Origin: Comamonadaceae bacterium
Lineage (GTDB): Bacteria; Pseudomonadota; Gammaproteobacteria; Burkholderiales; Burkholderiaceae_C
Length of the DNA: 35,714 nucleotides
Direction of reading: 5' to 3'
NCBI GenBank assembly: GCA_947476015.1
Contig: CANJOS010000013.1
Coordinates: 1 to 35,714, forward strand
In this document: in pieces, positions 8,765 through 19,400 of the stretch
Layout of the letters: the number at the start of each line of letters is the position of its first letter
Numbering within the stretch: the stretch's first letter is position 1
The notes under the pieces: model-generated
What the model was told of the DNA's origin: nothing
The model's database searches: none
Seen by the model: the letters and a program-made list of their open reading frames with translations, nothing else
Position numbers and translations under genes: made by a program

Positions 8765-11700
8765 TTAATTACTTTTCCTGAAGGCATCCATGCTGTTTTG
8801 CCACTGGACCATGGCCGCTGCAAGATGTTTTTCTTTCACGTGTCCAAAACCTTTGATTTGCCCAGGGACATTGGCCATTTGGATGGCCAATGCATGGTTG
8901 TTTGAATTCAATGAAACCAACAACTCATTCACAGCATCCATGTACTCTTGAATCAACGCGCGTTCTGTTTGACGTTCTTCAGTGCGCCCAAAAATGTCCA
9001 AAAAGGTGCCTCTTAAAAACTTCAATCGAGCCAAGCCTTGAAAGGCCAGTTGCATGTGAGGGCTCATTTTTTGTTTGAGAAGTTGGCCCTTCTCGTTGCG
9101 TTTTGCCACCAAGGGAGGGGCTAGGTGATAGAAGACCTTGAAATCACCCTCAAACTGCGTTTGAATGCGTTCTAGAAACTGTTTATCAGTGTGCAAGCGA
9201 GCCACTTCGTATTCATCTTTGTAGGCCATCAACTTGAACAATTGACGTGCGACAGTTTCCGTTAACGAGGTTTTCCCCAAAATCTGCTCTTTGTGGTGAA
9301 CGGCGTCAATGAATTTTTTGTATTTTTCAGCGTAATTTGCGTTTTGGTAATTTGTCAAGAAGTCAACTCTTTGGGCGATCAAATCTTCTAAACGAGTCCG
9401 TTTTTTAAATTCAATGACCTGAACTGGTTTTAAAAGTCCCTCAACAGCATCCAGGTGGTGTGCAGCATGTCGCCCCCATTCAAAAGCCATTAAGTTATTA
9501 GAAACAGCAACCTCATTGAGTTCAATAGCGCGCTTTAAGGCTTCAAGGCTCAAAGGAACCCAACCCTTTTGCCATGCATAGCCTAAAAGCATGGGGTTGA
9601 TGTAAAGCGTATCGCCCATCAGATGGGCGGACAGTTTGTCAGCGTCAAAACTTGCTAGGCCATTCACACCGACAACAACAGCAATTTCTGCAGCACAACT
9701 TTCAGCAGGGTTTTGCCAAAGCGTATTTTTGACAAATGCAGCTGTCGGTGTGCTGTGTGAATTCAAAGCAACGTGAGTTCGACCTTCGAACATCCGTGAC
9801 AAAGTTTCTTTCCCAGCACTCACAATAGGATCGCAACCCAATATCAAGTCTGCTGCAGCCATGTTCACTCGCGTGGTTTGAATTTGCTGTTGATCTTTGG
9901 CAAGCAAAACATGGCTCCAAGTTGCCCCTCCTTTTTGCGCCAGACCTGCAGAATCTTGTGTCACGATGCCCAAGCCATCTAGGTGTGCCGCCATTCCTAA
10001 AAGTTGACCAATGGTGATCACACCCGTACCGCCAACACCGGCGACCACAATGCCATAAGCATTTTGTGATTGTGATAAGTCGGGCAATGTCGGCAAAGGC
10101 AATGCAGGCAATTGATCCGGGGAAAACTTTTGATCTTTCGATTTTTTCTTCAGTTGTCCGCCTTCAATGCTGACAAAACTGGGGCAGAAACCTTTCAGAC
10201 AACTGGTGTCTTTATTGCAAGTATTTTGATTGATGGTGCGTTTGCGTCCAAAGTCTGTTTCAAGTGGTTCAACAGACAAACAATTGGATTGAACGCCGCA
10301 ATCGCCACAACCCTCACACACAAGCTCATTGATCATGACCCTGACGGCGGGATCAACCATCGTGCCGCGTTTGCGGCGACGGCGTTTTTCAGTGGCACAC
10401 GTTTGGTCATAAATAATGACCGTACAACCTTTGACCTCGCGCAGCTCGCGTTGAACGGCATCAAGTTCATCGCGGTGATGAACCAGCACACCTTCTGCCA
10501 AAGCAATCCCATCGTATTTTTCGGGCTCATCGGTAACCACTTTGATGACCATCGCGCCTTCCGCACGCATACTTTGAGAAATTTGCACGACGGAATGCCC
10601 TTCCGCCCTCTCTCCTACGCGCTGGCCACCCGTCATGGCCACCGCGTCGTTGTACAAAATTTTGTAAGTGATGTTGACACCGGCAGCAATACTTTGTCGA
10701 ATGGCCAAAATACCACTGTGAAAATAGGTGCCATCCCCAATGTTGGCAAATACATGCTTTTCGTGGCTAAACGGTTGTTGACCAATCCAAGGTGTGCCTT
10801 CCCCCCCCATTTGAGTAAAGCCGATGGTGCTTCGGTCCATCCACAGGCTCATGAAATGGCAGCCGATACCTGCCATTGCGCGCGAACCGTCGGGGACCTT
10901 GGTGCTTGTATTGTGCGGACAACCAGAACAAAACCAAGGCATTCGATCGGCCTCGGGATTCAAAACCAAACTATTTTGAGCGCGCTCTTTGGCATCAATG
11001 ATGTGCAGCTGAGCATCTATGCGTTCCAAGACATCGGCAGGCAGATCAAGTTTTTTCAAGCGCTTGGCCAAGGCCTTGGCGATCAAGGTGGGCGTGAGGT
11101 CTGCATTGGCTCGCAACAAGCGATGGGCCATTGGGTTTGGCACAGACCATTCGCCGCCCGAGTCGTTGCCATCCAACTCATCAAACTTGCCAACGATTTT
11201 TGGACGTTGTGAATCGGGCCAGTTGTAAAGCTCCTCTTTCAATTGGTATTCGATGACCTGGCGTTTTTCTTCAACCACCAAAATTTCTTGCAGGCCTTTT
11301 GCAAACTCGCGGGTTGTTTGGGCCTCTAGCGGCCAGACCACTGAAACTTTGTGAACACGAATGCCAAGCCGCTGACAAGTGGCCTTGTCTAACCCCAAAT
11401 CAAGCAAAGCTTGACGTGTGTCGTTGTAGGCTTTGCCGCTGGCCATGATGCCGTAACGATCGTGAGGACCCTCAATGACATTGTGGTTCAGGCGATTGGC
11501 ACGAATGTAGGCCAAGGCGGCGTACCATTTAAAATCAAACAAACGAGCCTCTTGCTCGAGCGCCGTATCTGGCCATCGAATGTGGACACCACCCGGCGGC
11601 ATATCGAACTCCGGCAACACAATGTTGACGCGGTCAGGGCCGATGTCCGCAGTGGCGCTGGACTCCACAATTTCTTGAATCGTTTTCATGCCCGACCAAA

Positions 11701-12319
11701 CGCCGGCGAAACGGCTTAAAGCAATGGCGTGAAGGCCGTGGTCTAAAACATCTTGAACGGATGACGGGAAAAAAACGGGGAGTCCACAGGCCTTGAAAAT
11801 ATGATCGCTTTGATGCGCCGCTGTTGAACTTTTGGCCACATGGTCATCACCTGCAACGGCCAAGACACCGCCCCAGGGTGTCGTGCCTGCCATGTTGGCA
11901 TGTTTGAAAACATCAGAGCAGCGATCGACGCCCGGGCCTTTGCCGTACCAAATGCCAAAGACGCCATCAAACTTTTGGCTTCCAGGCGGTGCAAAGCCCA
12001 ACTGTTGGGTGCCCCAGAGCGCGGTAGCTGCCAACTCTTCGTTCACACCCGGTTGAAAAACAATGTTGTGTTTTTCAAGATACGGTTTTGCTTTCCACAA
12101 CGCTTGGTCATAACCGCCCAAAGGGGACCCGCGATAGCCGCTGATGAGCGCGCCTGTTCTTTTCCCTGCCAAGGCATCTCGCTCTTGCTGCAACATGGGC
12201 AGTCGAACCAAGGCTTGAACGCCACTCATGAAGGCACGCCCCGTTTCGAGGCTGTACTTGTCGTCCAGGGTGACGTTTGCCAAGGCATGGCGCAAGTGGT
12301 CAGGCAAGGGTGCGTTCAT
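8765..12319 (-). CDS. indolepyruvate ferredoxin oxidoreductase, fused single-chain type (IorA-IorB)
   Basis: 1184 aa; GYRGSPLGGYDQALW, CSGCPHNTSTKVPDGSRAMAGIGCHFM, MVDPAVRVMINELVCEGCGDCGVQSNCLSVEP, GVGGTGVITIGQLLGMAAHLDG. Confidence 0.95.
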   Translation of the reverse strand: MNAPLPDHLRHALANVTLDDKYSLETGRAFMSGVQALVRLPMLQQERDALAGKRTGALISGYRGSPLGGYDQALWKAKPYLEKHNIVFQPGVNEELAATALWGTQQLGFAPPGSQKFDGVFGIWYGKGPGVDRCSDVFKHANMAGTTPWGGVLAVAGDDHVAKSSTAAHQSDHIFKACGLPVFFPSSVQDVLDHGLHAIALSRFAGVWSGMKTIQEIVESSATADIGPDRVNIVLPEFDMPPGGVHIRWPDTALEQEARLFDFKWYAALAYIRANRLNHNVIEGPHDRYGIMASGKAYNDTRQALLDLGLDKATCQRLGIRVHKVSVVWPLEAQTTREFAKGLQEILVVEEKRQVIEYQLKEELYNWPDSQRPKIVGKFDELDGNDSGGEWSVPNPMAHRLLRANADLTPTLIAKALAKRLKKLDLPADVLERIDAQLHIIDAKERAQNSLVLNPEADRMPWFCSGCPHNTSTKVPDGSRAMAGIGCHFMSLWMDRSTIGFTQMGGEGTPWIGQQPFSHEKHVFANIGDGTYFHSGILAIRQSIAAGVNITYKILYNDAVAMTGGQRVGERAEGHSVVQISQSMRAEGAMVIKVVTDEPEKYDGIALAEGVLVHHRDELDAVQRELREVKGCTVIIYDQTCATEKRRRRKRGTMVDPAVRVMINELVCEGCGDCGVQSNCLSVEPLETDFGRKRTINQNTCNKDTSCLKGFCPSFVSIEGGQLKKKSKDQKFSPDQLPALPLPTLPDLSQSQNAYGIVVAGVGGTGVITIGQLLGMAAHLDGLGIVTQDSAGLAQKGGATWSHVLLAKDQQQIQTTRVNMAAADLILGCDPIVSAGKETLSRMFEGRTHVALNSHSTPTAAFVKNTLWQNPAESCAAEIAVVVGVNGLASFDADKLSAHLMGDTLYINPMLLGYAWQKGWVPLSLEALKRAIELNEVAVSNNLMAFEWGRHAAHHLDAVEGLLKPVQVIEFKKRTRLEDLIAQRVDFLTNYQNANYAEKYKKFIDAVHHKEQILGKTSLTETVARQLFKLMAYKDEYEVARLHTDKQFLERIQTQFEGDFKVFYHLAPPLVAKRNEKGQLLKQKMSPHMQLAFQGLARLKFLRGTFLDIFGRTEERQTERALIQEYMDAVNELLVSLNSNNHALAIQMANVPGQIKGFGHVKEKHLAAAMVQWQNSMDAFRKSN

Positions 12320-12367
12320 GTCGTATCACTTTCAATGTCATTGGTTCGCAGTGTAGATCGACACGGC

Positions 12368-13525
12368 TTATCTTGGAAGTAAAACCCATGCGCGCATGTC
12401 TTGTTTGAGGCGACCCGCAAGGTCGCCAGCAGAGTCTCCCGAGCCGGCAAAAAAATCCGCGCGAACTGCGCCCTGAATGGCGCTGCCTGTGTCTTGTGCC
12501 ATAACCAACCGGCTCAACTGCGTTTGTGGACCGCTGCTAGACAGCCAAACCGGGGTGCCATAGGGAATGCTTGCGGGATCGACCGCAATGGATCGACCAG
12601 GTGTTAGCGGAACGCCTTGGGCCCCTTTGGGGCCGATCATCGTCGAGGCGGCACTCAGGGGTTCTTCTTTGAAGAAGACAAATCTAGGATTTCGCCAAAG
12701 CAATTCGTTGACACGTTTGGGGTTTTGAGAAAGCCAAGATTTGATCCCAGGCCACGTGGCATCTTTCGTCAGGTTTTGGTCCAACAACCATCGACCGATG
12801 CTCTGATAGGGGTGATCATTGGTGCCAGCAAAAGCCAGGCGAACTTGGATTCGCCGCCCGTCTTTTTCCGCGACCCAAAGGCGGCCTGAGCCTTGTATGT
12901 GCAAAATCATGGCATCAACGGGGTCGGCCACATAGGCAATGACCCGTCCCTTCAGGGCATTTTGTGCGGCGGGTAATTTAGAAATTTCTTCTCGAGAGTA
13001 CCAGGGACTGCGTGATTTCAATTGGGGGGGCGGGGCAAACAGGGGCACATCAAATCCGGGTTTGAGCACACGCGAGGCCTCAAATACGGGCTCGTAATAG
13101 CCCGTTAACAAACCCACATGAGGCGTGGCAGAGTTGCCGAGACTCTCCACCCGATAAGGCAGAAAATTTTGCATGAGCCATGCCCTTTGCGCATCTGATG
13201 ATTGCGTTTCTAGGACTTGCATGTCTTGGCAAACGCGTTGGTGGGGCGGCGTTGGTTTAGAGCAGCTGTGTCGCCATGCGACCCAAGCATCGTTCAAGTT
13301 ATCGGTGCTTAGCCCTGGAATTTCGGACCAACTGCTTAAAACCCATCGACTTTTGCTGTTCAACAACACTGTAGGCGTTGGGGTGTGGAGGGTTGGCGTT
13401 GGGATGTTGATGGCGCTGGGTTCGGCGGGCGCCTTGACCTTGTCTGTGACGCCGCAAGAGGCGAGCAACAGCGTGAGGCCCAGCGCAAAGGCACCTACAA
13501 TCGATGAACAGAGGAGCCTGATCAT
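12368..13525 (-). CDS. mltA: membrane-bound lytic murein transglycosylase A (lipoprotein)
   Basis: MIRLLCSSIVGAFALGLTLLLASCG lipoprotein signal; GLLTGYYEPVFEASR, VAYVADPVDAMILHIQGSGRLW, AVDPASIPYGTPVWL, AQDTGSAIQGAVRADFFAGSGDSAG; start assigned to the lipobox-proximal Met (13525). Confidence 0.93.
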   Translation of the reverse strand: MIRLLCSSIVGAFALGLTLLLASCGVTDKVKAPAEPSAINIPTPTLHTPTPTVLLNSKSRWVLSSWSEIPGLSTDNLNDAWVAWRHSCSKPTPPHQRVCQDMQVLETQSSDAQRAWLMQNFLPYRVESLGNSATPHVGLLTGYYEPVFEASRVLKPGFDVPLFAPPPQLKSRSPWYSREEISKLPAAQNALKGRVIAYVADPVDAMILHIQGSGRLWVAEKDGRRIQVRLAFAGTNDHPYQSIGRWLLDQNLTKDATWPGIKSWLSQNPKRVNELLWRNPRFVFFKEEPLSAASTMIGPKGAQGVPLTPGRSIAVDPASIPYGTPVWLSSSGPQTQLSRLVMAQDTGSAIQGAVRADFFAGSGDSAGDLAGRLKQDMRAWVLLPR

Positions 13526-13682
13526 GGGATTGATTTTGTTAGAGGCCTTATTGGCGCTGGCCTTGCTGATGCTCATTGTTTGGTGGACCATGTTTTCTGG
13601 GCGTCAAAAGGGCGAGCTCAAGAGTGAAACGAAAGATGAGCCGACCCAAGCTTTAGAAAAAGAGAGAAACAAAGAGCTCTGA
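13524..13682 (+). CDS. small single-span membrane protein (52 aa) with charged C-terminal tail
   Basis: MGLILLEALLALALLMLIVWWTMFSGRQKGELKSETKDEPTQALEKERNKEL; AGAGGAG Shine-Dalgarno-like sequence 5' of ATG 13524. Confidence 0.5.
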   Translation: MGLILLEALLALALLMLIVWWTMFSGRQKGELKSETKDEPTQALEKERNKEL

Positions 13683-13703
13683 AACGGGGTCATGTTGAGG
13701 GAC

Positions 13704-14342
13704 TCAAACCTCTCTCAATAAATTGGCCAATTCAACGGCAGATTTCACAGCCATTTTTTCAAAGACACGCGAGCGGTGAACTTCAACCGTGCGCACACTG
13801 ATCTCCAATTGATCAGCAATGAGCTTGTTGGGCAGGCCCTCAATGACCAAGCGCATGACGTCACGTTCGCGCTCCGTTAAATCATTCAATTTAGAGACCA
13901 AGCCAGCACTTTGCTGATGCAATGCCAGTCGGTCGCGCGACAAAGCCAAGGCTTGTTCGACGCGATCGACCAAGGCGTTGTCAGAAAAAGGCTTTTCACA
14001 AAAATCAAATGCGCCGCGCTTGACGCTGTCAACGGCAGTGGGGACATCCGCATGTCCCGTTAAAAAAATCACAGGCCATTGGTGGGCCAACCCGTTGTCG
14101 ATGAGTTTTTCAAACAGCGCCAGCCCACTTTGACCGGGCATGCGAACATCTAACAAAATACACGCAGGCTGAAAGGGCGTTGGTGAGTTTGAATAGTTTT
14201 CAAGAAGCATGGCCTCAAAAGCTTCTGCGCTTTGAAATGATTCGCTCATTAAATGACGTGACCTCAATAACCAGGCCATGGCATCCCGAACACTTGCATC
14301 ATCGTCGACAATGAAAACACAGGCGTTATGGGAAGGTTGCAT
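13704..14342 (-). CDS. FixJ/TtrR-type response regulator (receiver + LuxR HTH)
   Basis: VFIVDDDASVRDAMAWLLRS, CILLDVRMPGQSGL, VIFLTGHADVPTAVDSVKRGAFDFCEKPF, LTERERDVMRLVIEGLPNKLIADQLEISVRTVEVHRSRVFEKM. Confidence 0.95.
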   Translation of the reverse strand: MQPSHNACVFIVDDDASVRDAMAWLLRSRHLMSESFQSAEAFEAMLLENYSNSPTPFQPACILLDVRMPGQSGLALFEKLIDNGLAHQWPVIFLTGHADVPTAVDSVKRGAFDFCEKPFSDNALVDRVEQALALSRDRLALHQQSAGLVSKLNDLTERERDVMRLVIEGLPNKLIADQLEISVRTVEVHRSRVFEKMAVKSAVELANLLREV

Positions 14343-14361
14343 GGTGCAATTCTAGGAGGCT

Positions 14362-16422
14362 TCAGGCCTCGGGCGCTGTTGGCAACGTAAATCTAAACAA
14401 GGTGCCTTGAGGGGCATAAGGGGCAAACTCCAAATGCCCGCCGTGTTGTTCTACAACGGTTCTGCAAAGGCTTAAACCCAAACCCATGCCCTCGGCCTTG
14501 GTCGTAAAAAAGGGCGTGAACAATTGAGTGGCCACTTGATCAGAAATTCCGGTTCCCCGATCAATCACCGCAAACTCAATCCAGTCATGTGACAAATTAG
14601 ATGCTGCACGTTTGACATGCAGGCTCAAAACACGAAGAACGCATTGAGGATGGTCCATGGCCTGCATGCCATTTCTGGCCAAATTTAACAGAACCTGTTC
14701 CACCATGGTGCGATCGCAAAAGACGTGCGCTAAGCGATCATCTAACTTTGTTTCAACGCGAACGCGCAGTTTTTGTGCTTGCAGCTGTACCAAGGGCATG
14801 ACGGCGTCAATGATGGTGCGCACATCGACAATTTCGCGGTCTTGATCTCTTCGGCGAACAAAATCATGCACGCTGTTAATGACCTTACCGGCACGACCGG
14901 CTTGCTCGGATATTCTTTCGAGAGCCATTTGAAGATCACCAACGTGAGACATGCCCTGGCCTTGTTGTCGTTGACGAATCAGGTTAAGTGAGCCCGTGGC
15001 GTAGCTTGAAATAGCGGCCAAAGGCTGGTTCAACTCGTGGCTTAACAAGGAGGCCATCTCGCCCATGGTGGCCAATCGAGCGGTTGCTTGAAGGCGTTCT
15101 TGGCTGGCCCTAGACAACTCTTCAACGCGGCGTTGTTCGCTGATGTCCAGGAAGGCGCTCATCCAGCCGGTTTGTTTGCCCTGTACATTGATCAAGGGGG
15201 CTTCAAAAATGAGCACCGGAAAACGAGAACCGTCCTGGTGTACAAAAACAGATTCAAATCCTTCGCGAGGTGGCGCGTTACCGGCCAAGCGCACCGCTTG
15301 TCTTTGTTGATACTCGCCCACCATTTCAGATGGCCAGTAGGGCATGGGTGCTGATTTGCCAAGCAATTGGTCGGCATTGAAACCGACCATTTGACAAAAC
15401 GCAGGGTTCACATAAGTGATCCGGCCGTGTAAGTCGCGCGCGCGCAAGCCCGTGACCAAGGAGTCCTCCATGGCTTTTCTGAAAGCGAGCGCATCCGCCA
15501 AATCAAACTCCGCCTTTAAACGCCGTCGTGAATCTTTGACCAGCAACACCAACACAGAAACCAAAGCAATGGACATGGCGGTGACCAATGCTGGAAGCAC
15601 GCTTGGGAAAAGATCTGGAACAATGCGACGCCCATCCATTCGAAGGACCAAAGTAGAACCGGGCAGGTCAAGCAGTTGGGTGGCTGTAAATAAACGCTTG
15701 ACTCTCGGCAACGAGCCGTAAATGGCCAAACGGGTGCCGTCAGGTTCAATGAAGGACAGCTCGTTGCGTTGGCCATAAGTGGCGCCCAATTGGGCTGCCA
15801 GAATGTCTTGCAAGCCATAAGTTAAAAGCGTGAAGCCTGTGACTTTGCCTTGCTCAATGATGGGCAAGCACAGGTCCATCATTTCAAGCCCCAAACCATT
15901 GCTTTGAGGGACAAAGTAGCTTCGAGAGTAGGCGGCGCCATTCACGCGGCGAGCTCGCGAGCAGGTTTGTATGATTTCAGCCTGTTCTTGAGCGCGTGAA
16001 CTGACGTTGAAGACGGGCTCCCTGAGCGGAGAATCAGAAAAGTGGACGATCACACCTTGTAAATCCCGTTTCTCAATTCGCAACCATTCGCGATTGTGGC
16101 CCAGCAAAATAGACATTTCTGTGTGCCAAGATGGGATGCTCAGGGTTTTGCTTTGGATGCTTTGAAGGGTGAGAACATGCCGGCTGAATGCGCCACGAAT
16201 ATCGCTGACGGCATCCGCTGTATCACGGTCTAGTTCAGCTTGATATTGGCTGGCTTCATACCGTCCCGCCAGCCAAACCAAGGTGACCAAAACAGCGACG
16301 ACCAAACCAACCAAGGCAATCCATAAGGAAATTCGGCGGTCTGTAAAAGACCGAGTGGCTGACTTAAAAAAAAGCCACAAAGGATTGAGGAGAGCAAATT
16401 TGCTTAGGTGAGAGGATGACAT
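14362..16422 (-). CDS. membrane-bound PAS-domain sensor histidine kinase
   Basis: N-terminal TM, PAS (GRITYVNPAFCQMVGFNADQLLGK), HisKA MGEMASLLSHELNQPLAAISSYATG, HATPase MVEQVLLNLARNGMQAM, GMGLGLSLCRTVVEQHGG. Confidence 0.94.
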   Translation of the reverse strand: MSSSHLSKFALLNPLWLFFKSATRSFTDRRISLWIALVGLVVAVLVTLVWLAGRYEASQYQAELDRDTADAVSDIRGAFSRHVLTLQSIQSKTLSIPSWHTEMSILLGHNREWLRIEKRDLQGVIVHFSDSPLREPVFNVSSRAQEQAEIIQTCSRARRVNGAAYSRSYFVPQSNGLGLEMMDLCLPIIEQGKVTGFTLLTYGLQDILAAQLGATYGQRNELSFIEPDGTRLAIYGSLPRVKRLFTATQLLDLPGSTLVLRMDGRRIVPDLFPSVLPALVTAMSIALVSVLVLLVKDSRRRLKAEFDLADALAFRKAMEDSLVTGLRARDLHGRITYVNPAFCQMVGFNADQLLGKSAPMPYWPSEMVGEYQQRQAVRLAGNAPPREGFESVFVHQDGSRFPVLIFEAPLINVQGKQTGWMSAFLDISEQRRVEELSRASQERLQATARLATMGEMASLLSHELNQPLAAISSYATGSLNLIRQRQQGQGMSHVGDLQMALERISEQAGRAGKVINSVHDFVRRRDQDREIVDVRTIIDAVMPLVQLQAQKLRVRVETKLDDRLAHVFCDRTMVEQVLLNLARNGMQAMDHPQCVLRVLSLHVKRAASNLSHDWIEFAVIDRGTGISDQVATQLFTPFFTTKAEGMGLGLSLCRTVVEQHGGHLEFAPYAPQGTLFRFTLPTAPEA

Positions 16423-16443
16423 GAAACAAGGCGATGTTGAGCT

Positions 16444-19400
16444 TTAAGGCGCACTGCTCGAGACCTTGGTCACTTTGGGGTCACTCCAAGTGCCATCAAT
16501 GGTGAACTCTTGCGTGTTCAGGCGACTGATAGGTTGTTTCAAAATCAATTGCGCCAAGAAGGTACTCAATCCAATGGCGGGATTCAATGCAATGCCGGCC
16601 AACAAAGAGGCCGTTCCAGCATCGACTTCGGGTAAAACTAACACCCGCAAATTTTGCGTCTCACGCGCAATGTCAGAACTGCCTTCCATCTGAACGACGG
16701 CATTGACGCCTTTCATTTGCAAATTCCGTGTCGACGCAACGCCTTGTTGAATCACGGCATCACCCCGCAGGGTGTCGAAGGCAAAGCCTGCACTGAACAC
16801 ATCTCGAAAATCAAGCAATAAGCGCCGCGGGAGCGCCTGCAAACTCAAGACGCCTAAGAGTTTTGCCACGCCAGGCTCTGCTTGTAAAAACTGACCCCGC
16901 CCCATGTTGACATTGATTCGACCATTCATGCTGGGGTAGTGCAGTGTCAAGGGAGATCCTTGCCAGTTGACGTTTCCTTCAAGCTTTCCTGCGCCCCCTC
17001 GCAAGGCGTCTTTGGTGCCCAGTCGGTTGAGTAAATCGCCAGCATCGGCGACATCCAATTTGAAGTTCATTTCTGTATTGGCTTGCAGTTTTCCGTCACG
17101 TGACGTGATCCATTTCCCACTCGCCTTGAAGCTGGCTTCAGGAACGGTGATATTCAATTTGTTCAATCGCCATTCTCGCCCCGCACTGTTGCGTGCAAGG
17201 GCGGCATCTGTGTTGACGGCTTCTATTTCAACACGACCCAATTTTTTACCGCGCAACTCCAGCTCATCAACAACGATGTCTAAAGCGGGAATCGTCAGGG
17301 GCGATTCTTCTAACATTGACTCTACCGCTTGATCCGCCGAGGGCGGCAAATTCAAACGCGCCAAACGCGCATAGATGCGCCCCGAATTTTGAAGATGGGG
17401 TTGGCGGTATTCCAAGTAGCCACTGAACTCTCGTGCGTCTAAATTGGCGCGCCAGAGAAAACCCTCACGCGAACCTGATCCGACCACCTGATTCAAGCGT
17501 CGACCTTGAAGCACCAACTCGTTGGCTTTCAGTGTCATGCGCGTTGGCAAATAGGCTTGAGTGCTTGCTGAGAGCTTGCTCGTTGGCGGCGTGTTGGAAG
17601 CTTGACTCGACTTCGGAGGAGAAAAAACTTGCAGCCAATCATCGACAGAAAACAAGGGCAAATTAAAAAATGCCGCAACCCCAGCATCTGGCCCAGGCAG
17701 CGTTGCATTGGAGGGTTCGCCAATTTGCCATCGGCCATTCAGCACGCGTGGTTCATTGCCGCTCAAGTCACGAACATAGTTTGCAGACAGTGACCGCCCC
17801 CATTGAATTTGAACTTGATCGCGCAGTGCTTGGCCGCTTGAAACGCTGTTGACATTTTGAATCGAATTTTCAAATTTGATCGCCACGGCGTCTTCCGCTT
17901 TTTTATTCAAAGGCGATGGCAAATGAAGTGCCAAACCTTGTAATTGAGATTGAACGCTCAATTCACTTTGCCCGCCCTTGAATCCCAGGCTGGCGGTATA
18001 GCTTGTGGCACCCGTGGCATGTTGCGCTAGCATACTTAAAATTGGAATTTCTTTAGCTTCTCGCATGCCAATGGCAGAGGCTTGCCCTTGAATGCGGAGG
18101 AGCGGATTGGCTTCTGAGCTTCCGGGAGGCAACTTTTTAGAGCCGCCTTCTAGCTTAACGGCACCCCCTAAAAATTGCGCAGTCACACCCATCAGGGTAA
18201 AGCCCGATTCATTGAAATTGAGGGTGCCTTGAGATCTTTCAAATACTGGCAGCATGGCCTGAAATCGGATGTCGTTGTTGTTCAATGACACGCTGCCTTG
18301 AACGCTTGATTTTTCAAGCTCTGCCAAGGGAAGGCTGAGCTTCAAGCGCGAATTGACTTGGCCCGTTCCATCCACTTGCGACAGCGCCCCACTCAACATG
18401 TCGTTGACGGGTGAAAGTCGCAGCTCATTCAACACCAGGTTGGCGTTGGCCTTGGATTCACCTTGAACGTTGACCACCAAGCGATTGCTCAGATTGGGAA
18501 TATCTGCTTTGATCTGGTTAAAGGGCACATTGCCCCACCTGCCAGAGGCGTTGTTGATTCTCAAACTGAGCCGGTCCAAAACCAACTCACCGCTGAGGCT
18601 GTTCATGGCTGGCCAAGTGGGCGCAGTGTTTGTGTTTTGGCCGGCATGGCTGGTTGTGGTCGGCACATAGGCATACTGAACATCTTTGATGCGGCCAGCA
18701 AATTTAAATTCACCTTCTTTTGCGTTCGCAAAGGGCAGGTTTTGCAGGTCTCCCTTGACCTTGACATTGACGCCTTGCACTTCTCCTTTGGTCACGGCAC
18801 TGCGAATGTAATCTCTGACAGCTTGTGGCACGCTGAGTGGCAAGTAACGGTGCACGCGGGATGCGTCCGCGCGCGAGATGCCCCCTTGAAGGTCCAAAAT
18901 TCCGAGGCTTCCTGGCAGTGGGCTGGGTTTCCATTGGCCATGCCATTCGCCACTGAGGTCGGGGTTGCTGAGACTCAGCTGCCATTCAGGCACAAGGAGC
19001 TGCCCTTGGATTTTTTGCCACTTCAGCGAGGCTTGCAGTTTGTCCAGAGGAATGCGCGGGTCTTCAAAAACTTTGTTGATGCTCAATGCACCTTTTTCAA
19101 TGGAAGCTTTGAACAACCCACCTTCGGGCGTGACTTCAAAGGAAATGTTGGCGTTCTCGATGCCTGGCCAGTTTTCAGCAGAGGTCCCAGCTTTTCCGCC
19201 CTCCAAGCTAAAGCCCTCAAAACGGCCATGAGCGGCATGAATGTCAAAGCGCTTACCTTGGGCTGCGTTCTGCTCAGTCCACTCAACATGCAAAGGGTTT
19301 ACTTGGCCGCTGAACTTGTGCTCACGCAATGTTTGACGTGCCATTGCGGGCAAAGGCAGCTGCAGCGCAATGTTTCTCAAAGCCAACAAATCCAATTTGT

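Noticed and set aside
10112-11212. 366-aa + strand ORF antisense to the indolepyruvate oxidoreductase gene
   Set aside because: Lies wholly opposite a strongly recognisable CDS; composition looks like a codon-bias shadow with no recognisable motif.
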